Source: Doryteuthis pealeii (lineage: Eukaryota; Mollusca; Cephalopoda; Myopsida; Loliginidae). Taken from it: 64,000 bases of DNA. The stretch lies in the NCBI GenBank assembly GCA_023376005.1, contig CM042139.1, positions 134,003,199 through 134,067,198 on the forward strand. Direction: 5' to 3'. Each line of letters begins with the position of its first letter. Positions within the stretch are counted from its first letter, which is position 1. Under the pieces are notes generated by a model that searched no databases, was not told the DNA's origin, and saw only the letters and a list, made by a program, of their open reading frames with translations. The translations under genes were made by a program, and so were the position numbers. Positions 30,386 through 39,507 of this stretch are shown piece by piece.

Positions 30386-30423
<38 letters not shown>

Positions 30424-30472
30424 CTAATACCATATAATATATATATATATTAGCACTATTTGAAAATGCAAA

Positions 30473-30515
<43 letters not shown>
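30386..30515. repeat. (TA)n cluster
   Basis: Several TA runs with short inverted 'tagcacta'/'gtgctaat' pieces between them. Confidence 0.8.
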
Positions 30516-30517
<2 letters not shown>

Positions 30518-30519
<2 letters not shown>

Positions 30520-30718
30520 ATGTTTGCATTTCCCATAGCACTTGTGAAAGATATGAATCCAACTATTCACGCTGCAACTATGGATAAATAGTAGGTCAGA
30601 CTGGGCTCTTTAACTTTGTTATGGCAACCTTTATAGGAGAAGGAAAACTATGTATTCAAACTTGTTAAATCCGATAAACAAATTGACTATGTGTCACAAC
30701 CTACTCCTGCAGAAGGGT

Positions 30719-30720
<2 letters not shown>
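30518..30720 (+). repeat. SINE family A copy, head missing
   Basis: 'tgtttgcatttcccatagca', 'tatgaatccaactattcacg', 'gtcagactgggctcttt' and the 3' end 'gcagaagggttgtatat', running into (TA)n and (GA)n/(GATA)n to 30790. Confidence 0.7.
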
Positions 30721-30776
<56 letters not shown>

Positions 30777-30790
30777 TAGATAGATAGATA

Positions 30791-31044
30791 TACTTTAATA
30801 TATTGTCTTACGAAAATGTTTGGTAAGAGCCTATTTCTTTGAGTACGTCAACGATTTAGTTTTAAGATAAACAAACACCGTCGAGCGAGGGGAATCCTAA
30901 TGTGTTTGCCAGGGGAAAAAAGGAATATATAAATGTTTTCAATGGCTTATTCTCCGATGTAAAGTGCATAACCAGAAGTTTAAAATCCAGAGAGGAAAGG
31001 GCTGCAGTTAAAACACAAAAGCATATTTGGCCTAAAATAACAAA
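30791..31044. other. Unassigned stretch
   Basis: Nothing recognised; short antisense frames only. Confidence 0.35.
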
Positions 31045-31100
31045 AAATTTCTTCTTCTTCTTCTTCTTCTTCTCTTCTTCTTCTTCTTCTTCTTCTTCTC
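31045..31100. repeat. (TTC)n microsatellite
   Basis: TTC run with one break. The poly-Glu and poly-Ser/Phe frames over it are artefacts. Confidence 0.95.
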
Positions 31101-31359
31101 CCAGGAAAGAGATCTCAACTGTCTCCACTGAGAGAAGGTAAGATCGACCATGCGTAACTAGCGTCTTGTTTATGGTGGCGTAATAATGAAACAAATCCCG
31201 TCGCGTAACCTGTCATAGAATTATGTGAGTCAAGCAAAGGGCCTTATTTTAACAACTACGGAGCAATGAAACAATAATACACAGGCAAAAGAGGCTAAAG
31301 ATTTATTTGAAAAGCTAAAGCATTTTCCATAAGTAACGACCCCACTCGACATCTACCTA

Positions 31360-31886
31360 CTGGGGTGAGTAAAAAGTTTTGCAATTTTTTCGTATGTGCT
31401 AGTTTGCGGCGCGTTTATCACGATTCCGATGCAGTTCAAGCCGTCAAAGGTGTCAGCTGGTATTGGTAGTATCGTGGTAGTTGGTGCACTGACACGTTGT
31501 GCTTTACTTCAATCCATGTGTTATTTGAAAGCCGCACAGATAAATGTGCAACGTAAATTGATTCGGGAATTTGTGCTTTACGAGTTCGTCCTTACGGTGC
31601 GGAAGCACCCAAAAACATTTGTTGTGCGAAAGGTAGAGTAACCAGATAGTTGTTGAAATTTCGTTCAAGTTGCAAAAACCCCGACAATTAGGCAAGGTGA
31701 GGTAGGTCTAAAACCGTTGATTCCGACGCCGTACTCCAAACCATAGAGGCAAATCCGGAGAATAGCGGTGGGGTCGGCATCTCTCAGTCCAGTGTAATTA
31801 GTCTCCTTCACGATCTCGGCAAAAACATCCAGAGCTGCCAAATTATAGCATAACCAAAATATTGCAAAACGTTTGACTCACTCTAG
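31360..31886 (+). mobile_element. Internally deleted mariner, 527 bp
   Basis: Terminal repeats match at 22 of 26 bases ('gtgagtaaaaagttttgcaa' and its partner 'ttgcaaaacgtttgactcac') and TA flanks both ends (31358-31359, 31887-31888). Inside, SDAVLQTIEANPENS and, in another frame, SSVISLLHDLGKN match the mariner second helix-turn-helix region. The catalytic domain is deleted. Confidence 0.75.
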
Positions 31887-31888
31887 TA

Positions 31889-32485
31889 TTACTAAAACCA
31901 TGATCATATATATGTGTGTGGTAGGAAGAAGGGCCGTAACCGAGTCCAGCATTGCTCTAGTTCCGGTACATGTGAAGACGTTCCAAGAAACTGTAAAAAA
32001 GTGTGGTGTGTTTCAATGGGAAAACGTAAATAAAAGACAAGAGAAATCTAGATTTTCTGAAATTTGTATCATCAAACTATATTAAGAGAGGGTTAGGGTA
32101 AAAGTTGGAACAATATGTTGTTTGAAATGTCTAGTCAGTTTCCATGTTTTGTTATTAAGGTCTACATTATAGATTTTGGATTTGCAGGTACGTTATATAT
32201 ATAATAATATATATTATAATATACATTATATATATTTGATGTATAGTAAGGTCACGTGAGTATTAGGAGGAGAGTCCGTCGTCTAAGTACTTCAGGTGAA
32301 TTCTGCACAGAGTAATCTGTGTGTTCTTAAATAGTGGTTTAGAACCATCGCCACTGTTCAGGTACGGGGGAGATGGGTCATTCCATTATATCAATATTAT
32401 AATATATAAGATAATATATAATCTTAAAATACAAACACATTAATCGTGACAGTTTCACGTTTTCACTGTAATCAGGTGATAATAG
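31889..32485. other. Unassigned, AT-rich
   Basis: Broken TA-rich patches at 32193-32235 and 32390-32430. Nothing else recognised. Confidence 0.35.
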
Positions 32486-32625
32486 GTATCTACTCAACAT
32501 ATCCACCGAGGGTGTGATGTGACACAAGTTCGGAAGTATGGGACATCCAGCACGGATCGAACTCGCTATTCAGTAGTGATGGATCTACAAGACTATCTTG
32601 GTAACCATTACACCACGATGGGACG
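32486..32625 (-). repeat. SINE family C copy
   Basis: Antisense: 'aggtatctactcaacat', 'gatcgaactcgctattcagt' and the head end 'ggtaaccattacaccacgat'. Confidence 0.7.
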
Positions 32626-32720
32626 CTTTTCTCTCTCCCACACCCCCTCAGTATATACCAACTTTATTCAGGTCAAAATCAGCACTATCATGCAACCGAT
32701 GGAAAATAGAACCATTCCGT

Positions 32721-32723
<3 letters not shown>

Positions 32724-32768
<45 letters not shown>

Positions 32769-32848
32769 TTAATTGAAGTCATACCTAATTTTGAAATTTA
32801 ATTAGTTGTCGGCTAAAAGCCATATCAAAAACACATTGTTTGTTTACT

Positions 32849-32898
<50 letters not shown>

Positions 32899-33068
32899 CG
32901 AATTGTCCTATTATCAGTATCAGCCGGACAGTGAGGGAGTCTATCCCCTTTTCGCTAGCACTAGACCAGAGATATTGTGTTTGTTGATGTGGAGCATCAC
33001 ACCTACCATCAGCTTCCAGATTAACCAATCTGTACTACTTATGTGATGAGTTGGCGGGCACCGGTATC

Positions 33069-33112
<44 letters not shown>
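32724..33112. repeat. Three (TA)n tracts within a rearranged repeat
   Basis: TA runs at about 32722-32766, 32852-32893 and 33071-33104. Sequence around them is both directly and invertedly repeated: 'gcttaattgaagtc' at 32767 and 33183 direct; 'cattgtttgtttacttctca' at 32832 inverted at 33113. Confidence 0.75.
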
Positions 33113-33113
<1 letters not shown>

Positions 33114-33408
33114 AGAAGTAAACAAACAAACAATGTGTTTTGATATGGCTTTTTTTAGCCGACAATTTTTGGGAGAATATGTGCTTAATTGAAGTCGTAC
33201 CTAATTTTTGAAAATTAATTGATTAATAATTAATGAATTAGGCGGGCATACCTATTCAAATGTAAGGCTAAACAAATCGAGAAATCGTATTATATATATA
33301 TTTTTATGGTTATTATTAATTTCTTTTACTCCTCTCTTACAACTTTCTCTAACTCAGTGGTGTTCCTAAAATCCTTTTAGTCCGGTCAGGAATCAGGTAT
33401 TTCTGCTA

Positions 33409-33411
<3 letters not shown>

Positions 33412-33455
<44 letters not shown>
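33412..33455. repeat. (TA)n microsatellite
   Basis: Perfect TA run next to the fold-back MITE. Confidence 0.95.
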
Positions 33456-33460
<5 letters not shown>

Positions 33461-33461
33461 C

Positions 33462-33665
33462 ATTCATTATAGTGCACAATACGTTTAAGGCGCGATTGTT
33501 ACCATTGGTTTCCAAGCAGTATGTTAGCCATTTTTCATCAAGCCTACGCGCCTGTTAAAAAATGCTGGGAATGTCAATTCATTTACATTCCCAGCATGGC
33601 TAACGTGCTGCTTGGAAACCAATGGTAACAATTGCACCGTATACGTATTGTACACTATAATGAAT
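33462..33665. mobile_element. Compound fold-back MITE, 204 bp
   Basis: Arms 33462-33530 and 33597-33665 (69 bp each) pair closely around 'gttaccattggtttccaagc'. A second small hairpin ('tgctgggaatg'/'cattcccagca') lies inside the loop. No ORF. Confidence 0.8.
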
Positions 33666-33814
33666 AAATAAATACAGCTCTTACACCTGTAATCAAGCAC
33701 TGTATTTTCAATTTTCCTAAAAGAAAAATTCTCCTAAATGTAAAAAAAAAAGAGAAAATTAAATATTTTATAAAAAAGAAGGTCCGCAAAATGGATTATG
33801 ATATTAGAAAATTT

Positions 33815-33848
33815 AATATATATATATATATATAATATATATATATAT

Positions 33849-33910
<62 letters not shown>

Positions 33911-33912
33911 AG
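33815..33912. repeat. (TA)n-(GA)n microsatellite
   Basis: TA run then GA run with one break. Confidence 0.95.
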
Positions 33913-34340
33913 GAAAAGTGGGAATATTTTATGACATGATCTCTGATAAGCATCACTTCAGATATCGGACTTTCCACCATTGCTTGTCAATTGAATCAAT
34001 GTTTTCAAAGTTTCTCGGGCGTGTTAATTTGAGGGAATAGTTCTCGTCAAGTGGGTCAAAAGAAATGATACTCTAATCAAATTAAACACGCGTTAACCCA
34101 AGGGCATGCGTACGTGAATGCGTTTACGCACATTGACTTTCAAATAAATACTTAGATGTAGGTATATTTGTACTTGTGTGTTTTCGAAATGGAAAATATT
34201 GATGTCAGCATGCTGACGGGATCAGAGAAGTGTCGATAAGGACTTTTGTTTAGATAGTTCAATGATTCAATGCGTTTGTGTATATGGCCAGAAAGCGTAT
34301 GGATGCGATGATTAATGGAGAGTTCTACAGAGGGCTCTGT
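33913..34340. other. Unassigned stretch
   Basis: Nothing recognised. Confidence 0.35.
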
Positions 34341-34344
34341 ATTC

Positions 34345-34645
34345 GTCTGTCTGTCTGTCTGTCTGTCTTATTTTTCTCTACGTAGGTGGGCATGTTTATT
34401 ATGATTGTACAGGGATTCTGTAAGAACTGGAAAAAAATAAATAAATAAAAAATATGGATAAAAGAAAGAAAGGGCGAAAGAAAGAATATAGATAAAAAGA
34501 GAAAGAAAGAAAGGATATGGGTAAAAAAAAGGAAAGAAAAAAGACCGAATAGGGATAAAAAGCAAAAGAAAGAAAGTCGAGTGATGAAAACAGAAGAAAA
34601 AGAAGAAAAAAGACTAGGGGTAAATGGGAAAGAAACGAAGAAAAA

Positions 34646-34714
<69 letters not shown>
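34345..34714. repeat. (TCTG)n, purine-rich minisatellite and (GA)n
   Basis: TCTG units at 34345-34368; a diverged 'ggataaaaagaaagaaag' minisatellite 34440-34640; then GA to 34714. The same minisatellite motif recurs at 57470-57870. Confidence 0.85.
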
Positions 34715-34716
<2 letters not shown>

Positions 34717-34792
34717 AAATTTTTTTCACTGTCCATCGTCAATCTTATTTCTTTACACTTTTTTCTATCCATTCTTAAAATTCTACACAGAG

Positions 34793-34935
34793 CGTCCCAT
34801 CGTGGTGTAAATGTTAGCAAGCTAGTCTCGCAGATCCATTACTACCGAATAGCGAGTTCGATCCTCGCTTGGTACTCAATACTTGCGACACATCCTATCC
34901 GAAGCGAAAGGGTTTAGTAAGTATTTACCTACTTA
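34793..34935 (+). repeat. SINE family C copy
   Basis: 'tcgtggtgtaaatgttagca' head, 'gcgagttcgatcctcgcttg' B-box side, then a short body. Confidence 0.7.
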
Positions 34936-35034
34936 CAATTCTCTCCTTTAACACGCTGTACACACTTTATTCCAGTCCATTCTATTGGTCTTCGTAATTT
35001 GCAAGCATTTGCACTTAGAAATGTGTAGTCGTTA

Positions 35035-35148
35035 TTTAGTAAGTGTTTAGCACAAAGCCAGATGTCTGGGGCACCCAGTGAGAATTGAACTTATTAGTAA
35101 CGGTCTACAGATCTAACTCGCCAACTACTGCACCACGCGAAGTGACCT
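35035..35148 (-). repeat. SINE family D copy
   Basis: 'gtttagcacaaagccagatg' and antisense head 'gcaccacgcga'. Confidence 0.65.
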
Positions 35149-35179
35149 CAATAAACAGACAGATAAATGTCTTTTAGTT

Positions 35180-35455
35180 TTGTTTTTGTTTTGTTTTGTT
35201 TTACGGCATATCAACCTCAGTGGGTTATTTAATGCCGATAAAGTTTTGAAATAAATCAATTCTTAATGGATAATACATTTTTTTATAAATACATTTTTCT
35301 ATTTAACCCATAGATGGGACACTAACAGGTACTACCACTCCGGGCCAGAGTGGACCAGGGAGCAATGTTGATGAAGGGGTGCTCCACATTCCCCAAAACT
35401 CCAAAACTGGAACCTCACCATCAGATAGAGTTTAACGTCATTCCCAGGACATGTA
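35180..35455 (+). repeat. SINE tail joined to family G repeat
   Basis: 'ttttacggcatatcaacctc' followed by 'tttaatgccgataaag', then from 35297 'aacccatagatgggacacta' to 'cgtcattcccaggacat'. The most complete copy of the tail+G unit. Confidence 0.6.
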
Positions 35456-35795
35456 GACCCGCAGCCACCGCCTTCTAGCACCCATATGATAAAGAGGGGT
35501 TGGGGCTTATCATAAGAGCAATAGGGTTGGGGCAATCATATAGGTGCTAGGGCTTGACATGACCAGCCGATTGATCGGAGGGGGCCTCTCCGACCGCCCG
35601 TCTAGCCCAAGATAGGGCCAAAGTTGAGTATTGCAAGTCATGTAGTGCTCATCCACCTGGGTTCTATCCTTAAGCATCACGGGTCGCCACCCACGGCCAA
35701 CAGGTGGACCCATTGGGGGAGTCTTACCCCTCTGCAGAGGTGTAGTCAGTGCATTCTAACGCCCCAGCCGACAGGGCGGAAATGACTTTTAGTTA
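35455..35795 (+). repeat. Interspersed repeat family F, fullest copy
   Basis: Starts near 'cagccaccgccttctagcac' and ends 'cagccgacagggcgg'. Pieces recur at 185-245, 15160-15220, 16570-16705 and 29620-29655. It is GC-richer than its surroundings. Class unknown. Confidence 0.5.
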
Positions 35796-35884
35796 ATGTT
35801 CTGAAAATGATAGGAATAAACATAGAAGTATTAACAAAATCAATTATTCTAATTCTTTCGTTGATGCATGTTCAAATTTTCTGC

Positions 35885-36212
35885 CGGAGGGGGCATCCCC
35901 GTGGCGTAGTGGATGACGTACTGGACTGCGAAATCGTAGTAAATGAGTTCGAATTTCAGTCGCTATATCCCGTTCACGAAGGGAGATCCCGTGGCATGGT
36001 TGAAGACGTGTTGGACTTCGACATCGTCGTAAGCGAGTTCGAGCTCTAGTCGCAGTATTCCTTTCACGGGTTGAGTCCCTGTGGCGTAGCGGTTGACGTG
36101 CTGGACTGCAATATTCGTTGTAAGCGAGTTCGAACTCCAGATACACTATTACGTTCACTTTCGGAGTAATATCCTTTGGAAAGGTATAAACCCCTCATTC
36201 CTCCATCTATGA
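35885..36212 (+). repeat. SINE family B with three tandem tRNA-like heads
   Basis: Heads begin near 35893, 35984 and 36075, each with a 'cgtggcgtagtgg'-like A box and 'gagttcga..t.cagt' B box about 50 bp apart. Only the third continues into the body ('ttcactttcggagtaatatc'). Confidence 0.75.
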
Positions 36213-37442
36213 GTTAAATAGTACCACTACTGTTCTTCTACAAGGATGGATTTTGAATTAAATAATCCATGAAGGTTGATATGCTATCAAAACAAAGAAA
36301 CTGAACCAAACATAGTTTTCAGTCACTTTAAGTGCAGCATTTTCCAACAAAATTCAAGACAAAATTAAAACAGCCTACCAACAAAAAACAAAACAAAACG
36401 AAAATAAAAACACACAAAACAAAAGAAAAGCAAAACAAAACACGACTGTTTGAAAAAACGTTTGTAGGGTGACAATAAATAATTATCTCCCTTAGAGAAT
36501 GAGTCTCGTCGGAGTATCACGTGACAGTCACAGAAACTCGTTCTCGGCCTCTTTTCCCTCTGTTCTTTGAACAAGAGACGTTGTCACGGAACCGGCCAAG
36601 GAACGGTAAAACCATGTGGCTATTTTAATTTCCATTTCCCCCCTTCCACATACTGCTTTTTTATGGAGCAATATGTGTATATTTCCAGTTGTTGAGACAA
36701 GTTTGTGTATTCTTTCTTTTTAATACCATTGGTATGTATATTGTATAATACCATTGGTATGTATATTGTATATTGTCTACATAACAGGTTAAATCTTATT
36801 GTATTTACAAATGCATTTATCTTGTCTTTCTTTCCGTTGCGTTCAGTGTTAGTATATCATGAATATACTAATGCTATTATCGGTCCTTGATTAAATGTAT
36901 TCCTTAGTACCGAGTATCCCAATACGTTCTTTTTAAACCTTTAAAATATTATGGTAACATAAATGTTATGAACTGGTGTAAGAGCAATAAAGGGGTTTTA
37001 CCGTTCCTTGGCCGGTTCCGTGACAATGTCTCTTGTTCAAAGAACAGAGGGAAAAGAGGCCGAGAACGAGTTTCTGTGACTGTCACGTGATGCTCCGACG
37101 AGACTCATTCTCTAAGGGAGATAATTATTTATTGTCACCCTACAAACGTTTTTTCAAACAGTCGTGTTTTGTTTTGCTTTTCTTTTGTTTTGTGTGTTTT
37201 TGTTTGTTTGTTTTTTTGTTGTTGTTTTTTTTTGTTTTTTGTTTTTTTTGTTTTCGTTTTGTTTTGTTTTTTGTTGGTAGGCTGTTTTAATTTTGTCTTG
37301 AATTTTGTTGGAAAATGCTGCACTGAAAGTGACTGAAAATTATGTTTGGTTCAGTTTCTTTGTTTTGATAGCATATCAACCTTCATGGATTATTTAATGC
37401 AAAATCCATCCTTGTAGAAGAATAGTAGTGGTACTATTTAAC
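36213..37442. repeat. Large inverted repeat 1, arms about 400-450 bp
   Basis: Arms 36213-36613 and 36994-37442 are near-identical inverted copies with a 380-bp spacer. The outer parts are SINE-B body and tail ('gtaccactactgttcttcta'). The inner parts are unassigned. The right arm is longer because its T-rich run (37190-37275) has expanded. Matching 69- and 85-codon frames on the arms are the same sequence read twice. Confidence 0.85.
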
Positions 37443-37620
37443 CATGACGTAATGACTAATGTGCTGGAATGTCCTGGGAATGACACTAACTTCCATCTGA
37501 TTGTGATACTCTAATTTTGGAGATCTGAGGAGTATGAATTACTTCTTTATTGCCATTAATCCCAAGTTCACTATGGCCCGGAGTGGTAGTACCTGTTAGG
37601 GCCCCATCTATGGATCAAAT
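37443..37620 (-). repeat. Family G repeat, antisense
   Basis: 'atgtcctgggaatgacact'-like start to 'gtggtagtacctgttagggc'. It directly continues the SINE tail in the arm of inverted repeat 1. Confidence 0.55.
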
Positions 37621-37796
37621 AGATTTGTTTAAAAATTAGTCCTATTCAATAAAAATAATTGATGTCATATAACTTTAAATTATTTGTATTAGTTACTTGA
37701 AACTATACTTGTTTACCAAGGATTATTATTAGCTATTTGAAACTATATAACGATGTGCAAACAAATGACTATTATTAAATAGAAATAATTACTTGA

Positions 37797-38045
37797 AACT
37801 CGGTTTAGCTCTGTCGGTAAAGCGTTCGGCAAGGAATTACAAGGTTCCTGGTTCGATACCGGCCCTCGCCAACTCAGCTTATGGATAGCGCATGGATCTG
37901 TGCGGTAAAGTGAGGAGCTGATGGTGTGGCGCTCCACCTCAGACGCTAAAACAATCTTCTTGGTCTAGCGCTAGTGAAAAGGGGATAGACTTCCTCGCTG
38001 TCTGGCTGATACCGACTTTAGGCCGCCCCGACGACGACTTTATAT
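37797..38045 (+). repeat. tRNA-derived SINE, family E
   Basis: Head with A box 'tagctctgtcggtaaagc' and B box 'ggttcgatacc', then a body with 'ggtgtggcgctccacctcag' and a GC-rich end 'ggccgccccgacgacgac'. It resembles the head at 29202 but has a body. Confidence 0.7.
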
Positions 38046-38092
38046 AATCATTAGTATTAGGTTTAATACTTGAAATCATGCAATTGTAAAAA

Positions 38093-38743
38093 TGGGCTGT
38101 AGGGAAAAGGGTCCTTAAATGTTCAATTTATTCCGAGTTTTGAAATAATTTCTCAACGAAAAAAATATAAAAGGCTTTTAGTTGTACAAGATTAGTGGGC
38201 ACTTCACATAGTATAATGGTTAGGAAGCTAGATTAGCAGACAATTATTAGCGAATTCGATTCTCACTAGGTGCCCCATATTTCTGGCCTTGTACCAGAAC
38301 TAAACAAGATTAGTAAATGACTTAGTTGTGCAAGATTATTTCTTTGACATTCATCTATAAATGTTGTTTTATTTACCTGTAACTCGATATATATAGTTGA
38401 CGATAGAATTGATTGACTGAATGTCAATTCGTCTAGAGGTTAGGGAATCGCGTTCATCATATGTTCATATTTATATTTTGTGTGTAGTTGTTTCTTAAGA
38501 GTTATTTTTACATTAGTTTTAAAATTAGTTGTTTAGTTCTGGTACAAGGCCAGAAATATGGGGCACCTAGTGAGAATCGAATTCGTTAATAATTGTCTGC
38601 TAATCTAGCTTCCTAACCATTATACTATGTGAAGTGCCCACTAATCTTGTACAACTAAAAGCCTTTTATATTTTTTTCGTTGAGAAATTATTTCAAAACT
38701 CGGAATAAATTGAACATTTAAAGACCCTTTTCCCTACAGCCCA
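38093..38743. repeat. Large inverted repeat 2, arms 215 bp, 213/215 identical
   Basis: Arms 38093-38307 and 38529-38743 are equal in length and differ by eye at two positions. Each contains a SINE-D copy plus about 100 bp of other sequence. The spacer is 221 bp and includes a tRNA-like 'gtctagaggttagggaatcg', which also occurs diverged at 58475. Confidence 0.9.
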
Positions 38744-38872
38744 TCTCACAATAATAAAAATAGATGGCATAGAAACTCAACGAAAAGTGTTTTTATAAAA
38801 TTTTCTATTTATTTATTTTTTCATTTTTTCTATTTTTCTAAAAGTTGATCGAGTTTTGAAACTTTTGTTAAC

Positions 38873-39094
38873 ATGGCAAGTGACACTTGTAAGGAGGTAT
38901 CAGCCTTATCTGAAATTTTAAGGGAGTCTAAGAGACACCTGATAAGATCTTCTACCAAATTAATTTTTATAATTTATCTTCGGCGATTTATATCAGACGA
39001 ATTTGTTCTATCAAATGGAAAGGTAATGATTTGCATCATATATCATGCACTTTCTTACACATACTTATGCATGCATCTCACTATCCCTCTCTCT

Positions 39095-39151
<57 letters not shown>

Positions 39152-39159
39152 TATATATA

Positions 39160-39191
<32 letters not shown>

Positions 39192-39270
39192 ATGTATGGG
39201 TATATACATACAACACGTATATATATATATATATACATATACACAGACAGACAGATAGACACACACACAC

Positions 39271-39350
<80 letters not shown>

Positions 39351-39507
39351 TTAATAATGGTAATTAACTAGAATACTACATTATTTTTATTTTATTTTTC
39401 TTTCTCATTAGAAAAGTGGAGTATTTTTGGATGTTGTCGTTCTGGCCTCCTTCCCTAAAATACGCTACGCGGCGCCGGATGAAAAATTGACCCGTGCTAG
39501 TTATTAA
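38873..39507 (+). CDS. Candidate two-exon gene or gene fragment (La-motif-like?)
   Basis: ATG at 38873 in a good context (aacATGG). The first open stretch, 50 codons to 39022, ends at AAG|GTAATG, a plausible donor in phase 0. A pyrimidine-rich run and 'cattag' end at 39411. The next frame in phase reads [19 protein letters not shown] and then [12 protein letters not shown], stop at 39505-39507. The intron would be 389 bp, largely CT/TA/TG repeats. The residues after the junction resemble the end of a La motif (hydrophobic core, ASF, then D..L...A). At 81 residues it lacks the La N-terminal half, so it may be partial, a pseudogene, or chance. Confidence 0.35.
39085..39347. repeat. (CT)n, (TA)n, (TG)n, (GA)n microsatellite cluster
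   Basis: Adjoining dinucleotide runs fill most of the putative intron. The many Ser-Leu, Tyr-Ile and Arg-Glu frames over it are artefacts. Confidence 0.95.

Larger units (their letters stand above)
29996..30386 (+). mobile_element. Tandem hammerhead-ribozyme element (retrozyme/PLE-like), 310-bp period
   Basis: A ~78-bp segment (29997-30074) recurs at 30307-30384 almost unchanged, each copy holding a complete hammerhead. The 310 nt from one cleavage site to the next would be the monomer released by double self-cleavage. The 230 bp between contain no ORF; near 30280-30305 'ttcgggtctcgaaccc' resembles a Pol III B box. (TA)n borders both sides. Retrozyme and Penelope LTR units both fit this layout. 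Confidence 0.7.

Noticed and set aside
32519..33165. Tyr-Ile repeat frames
   Set aside because: Translations of (TA)n, as also at 24675, 29794, 30380 and 39031-39371; no gene.
36365..37290. Two matching Phe/Cys-rich frames (69 and 85 codons)
   Set aside because: They are the same T-rich sequence in both arms of an inverted repeat and have no start context or domain.
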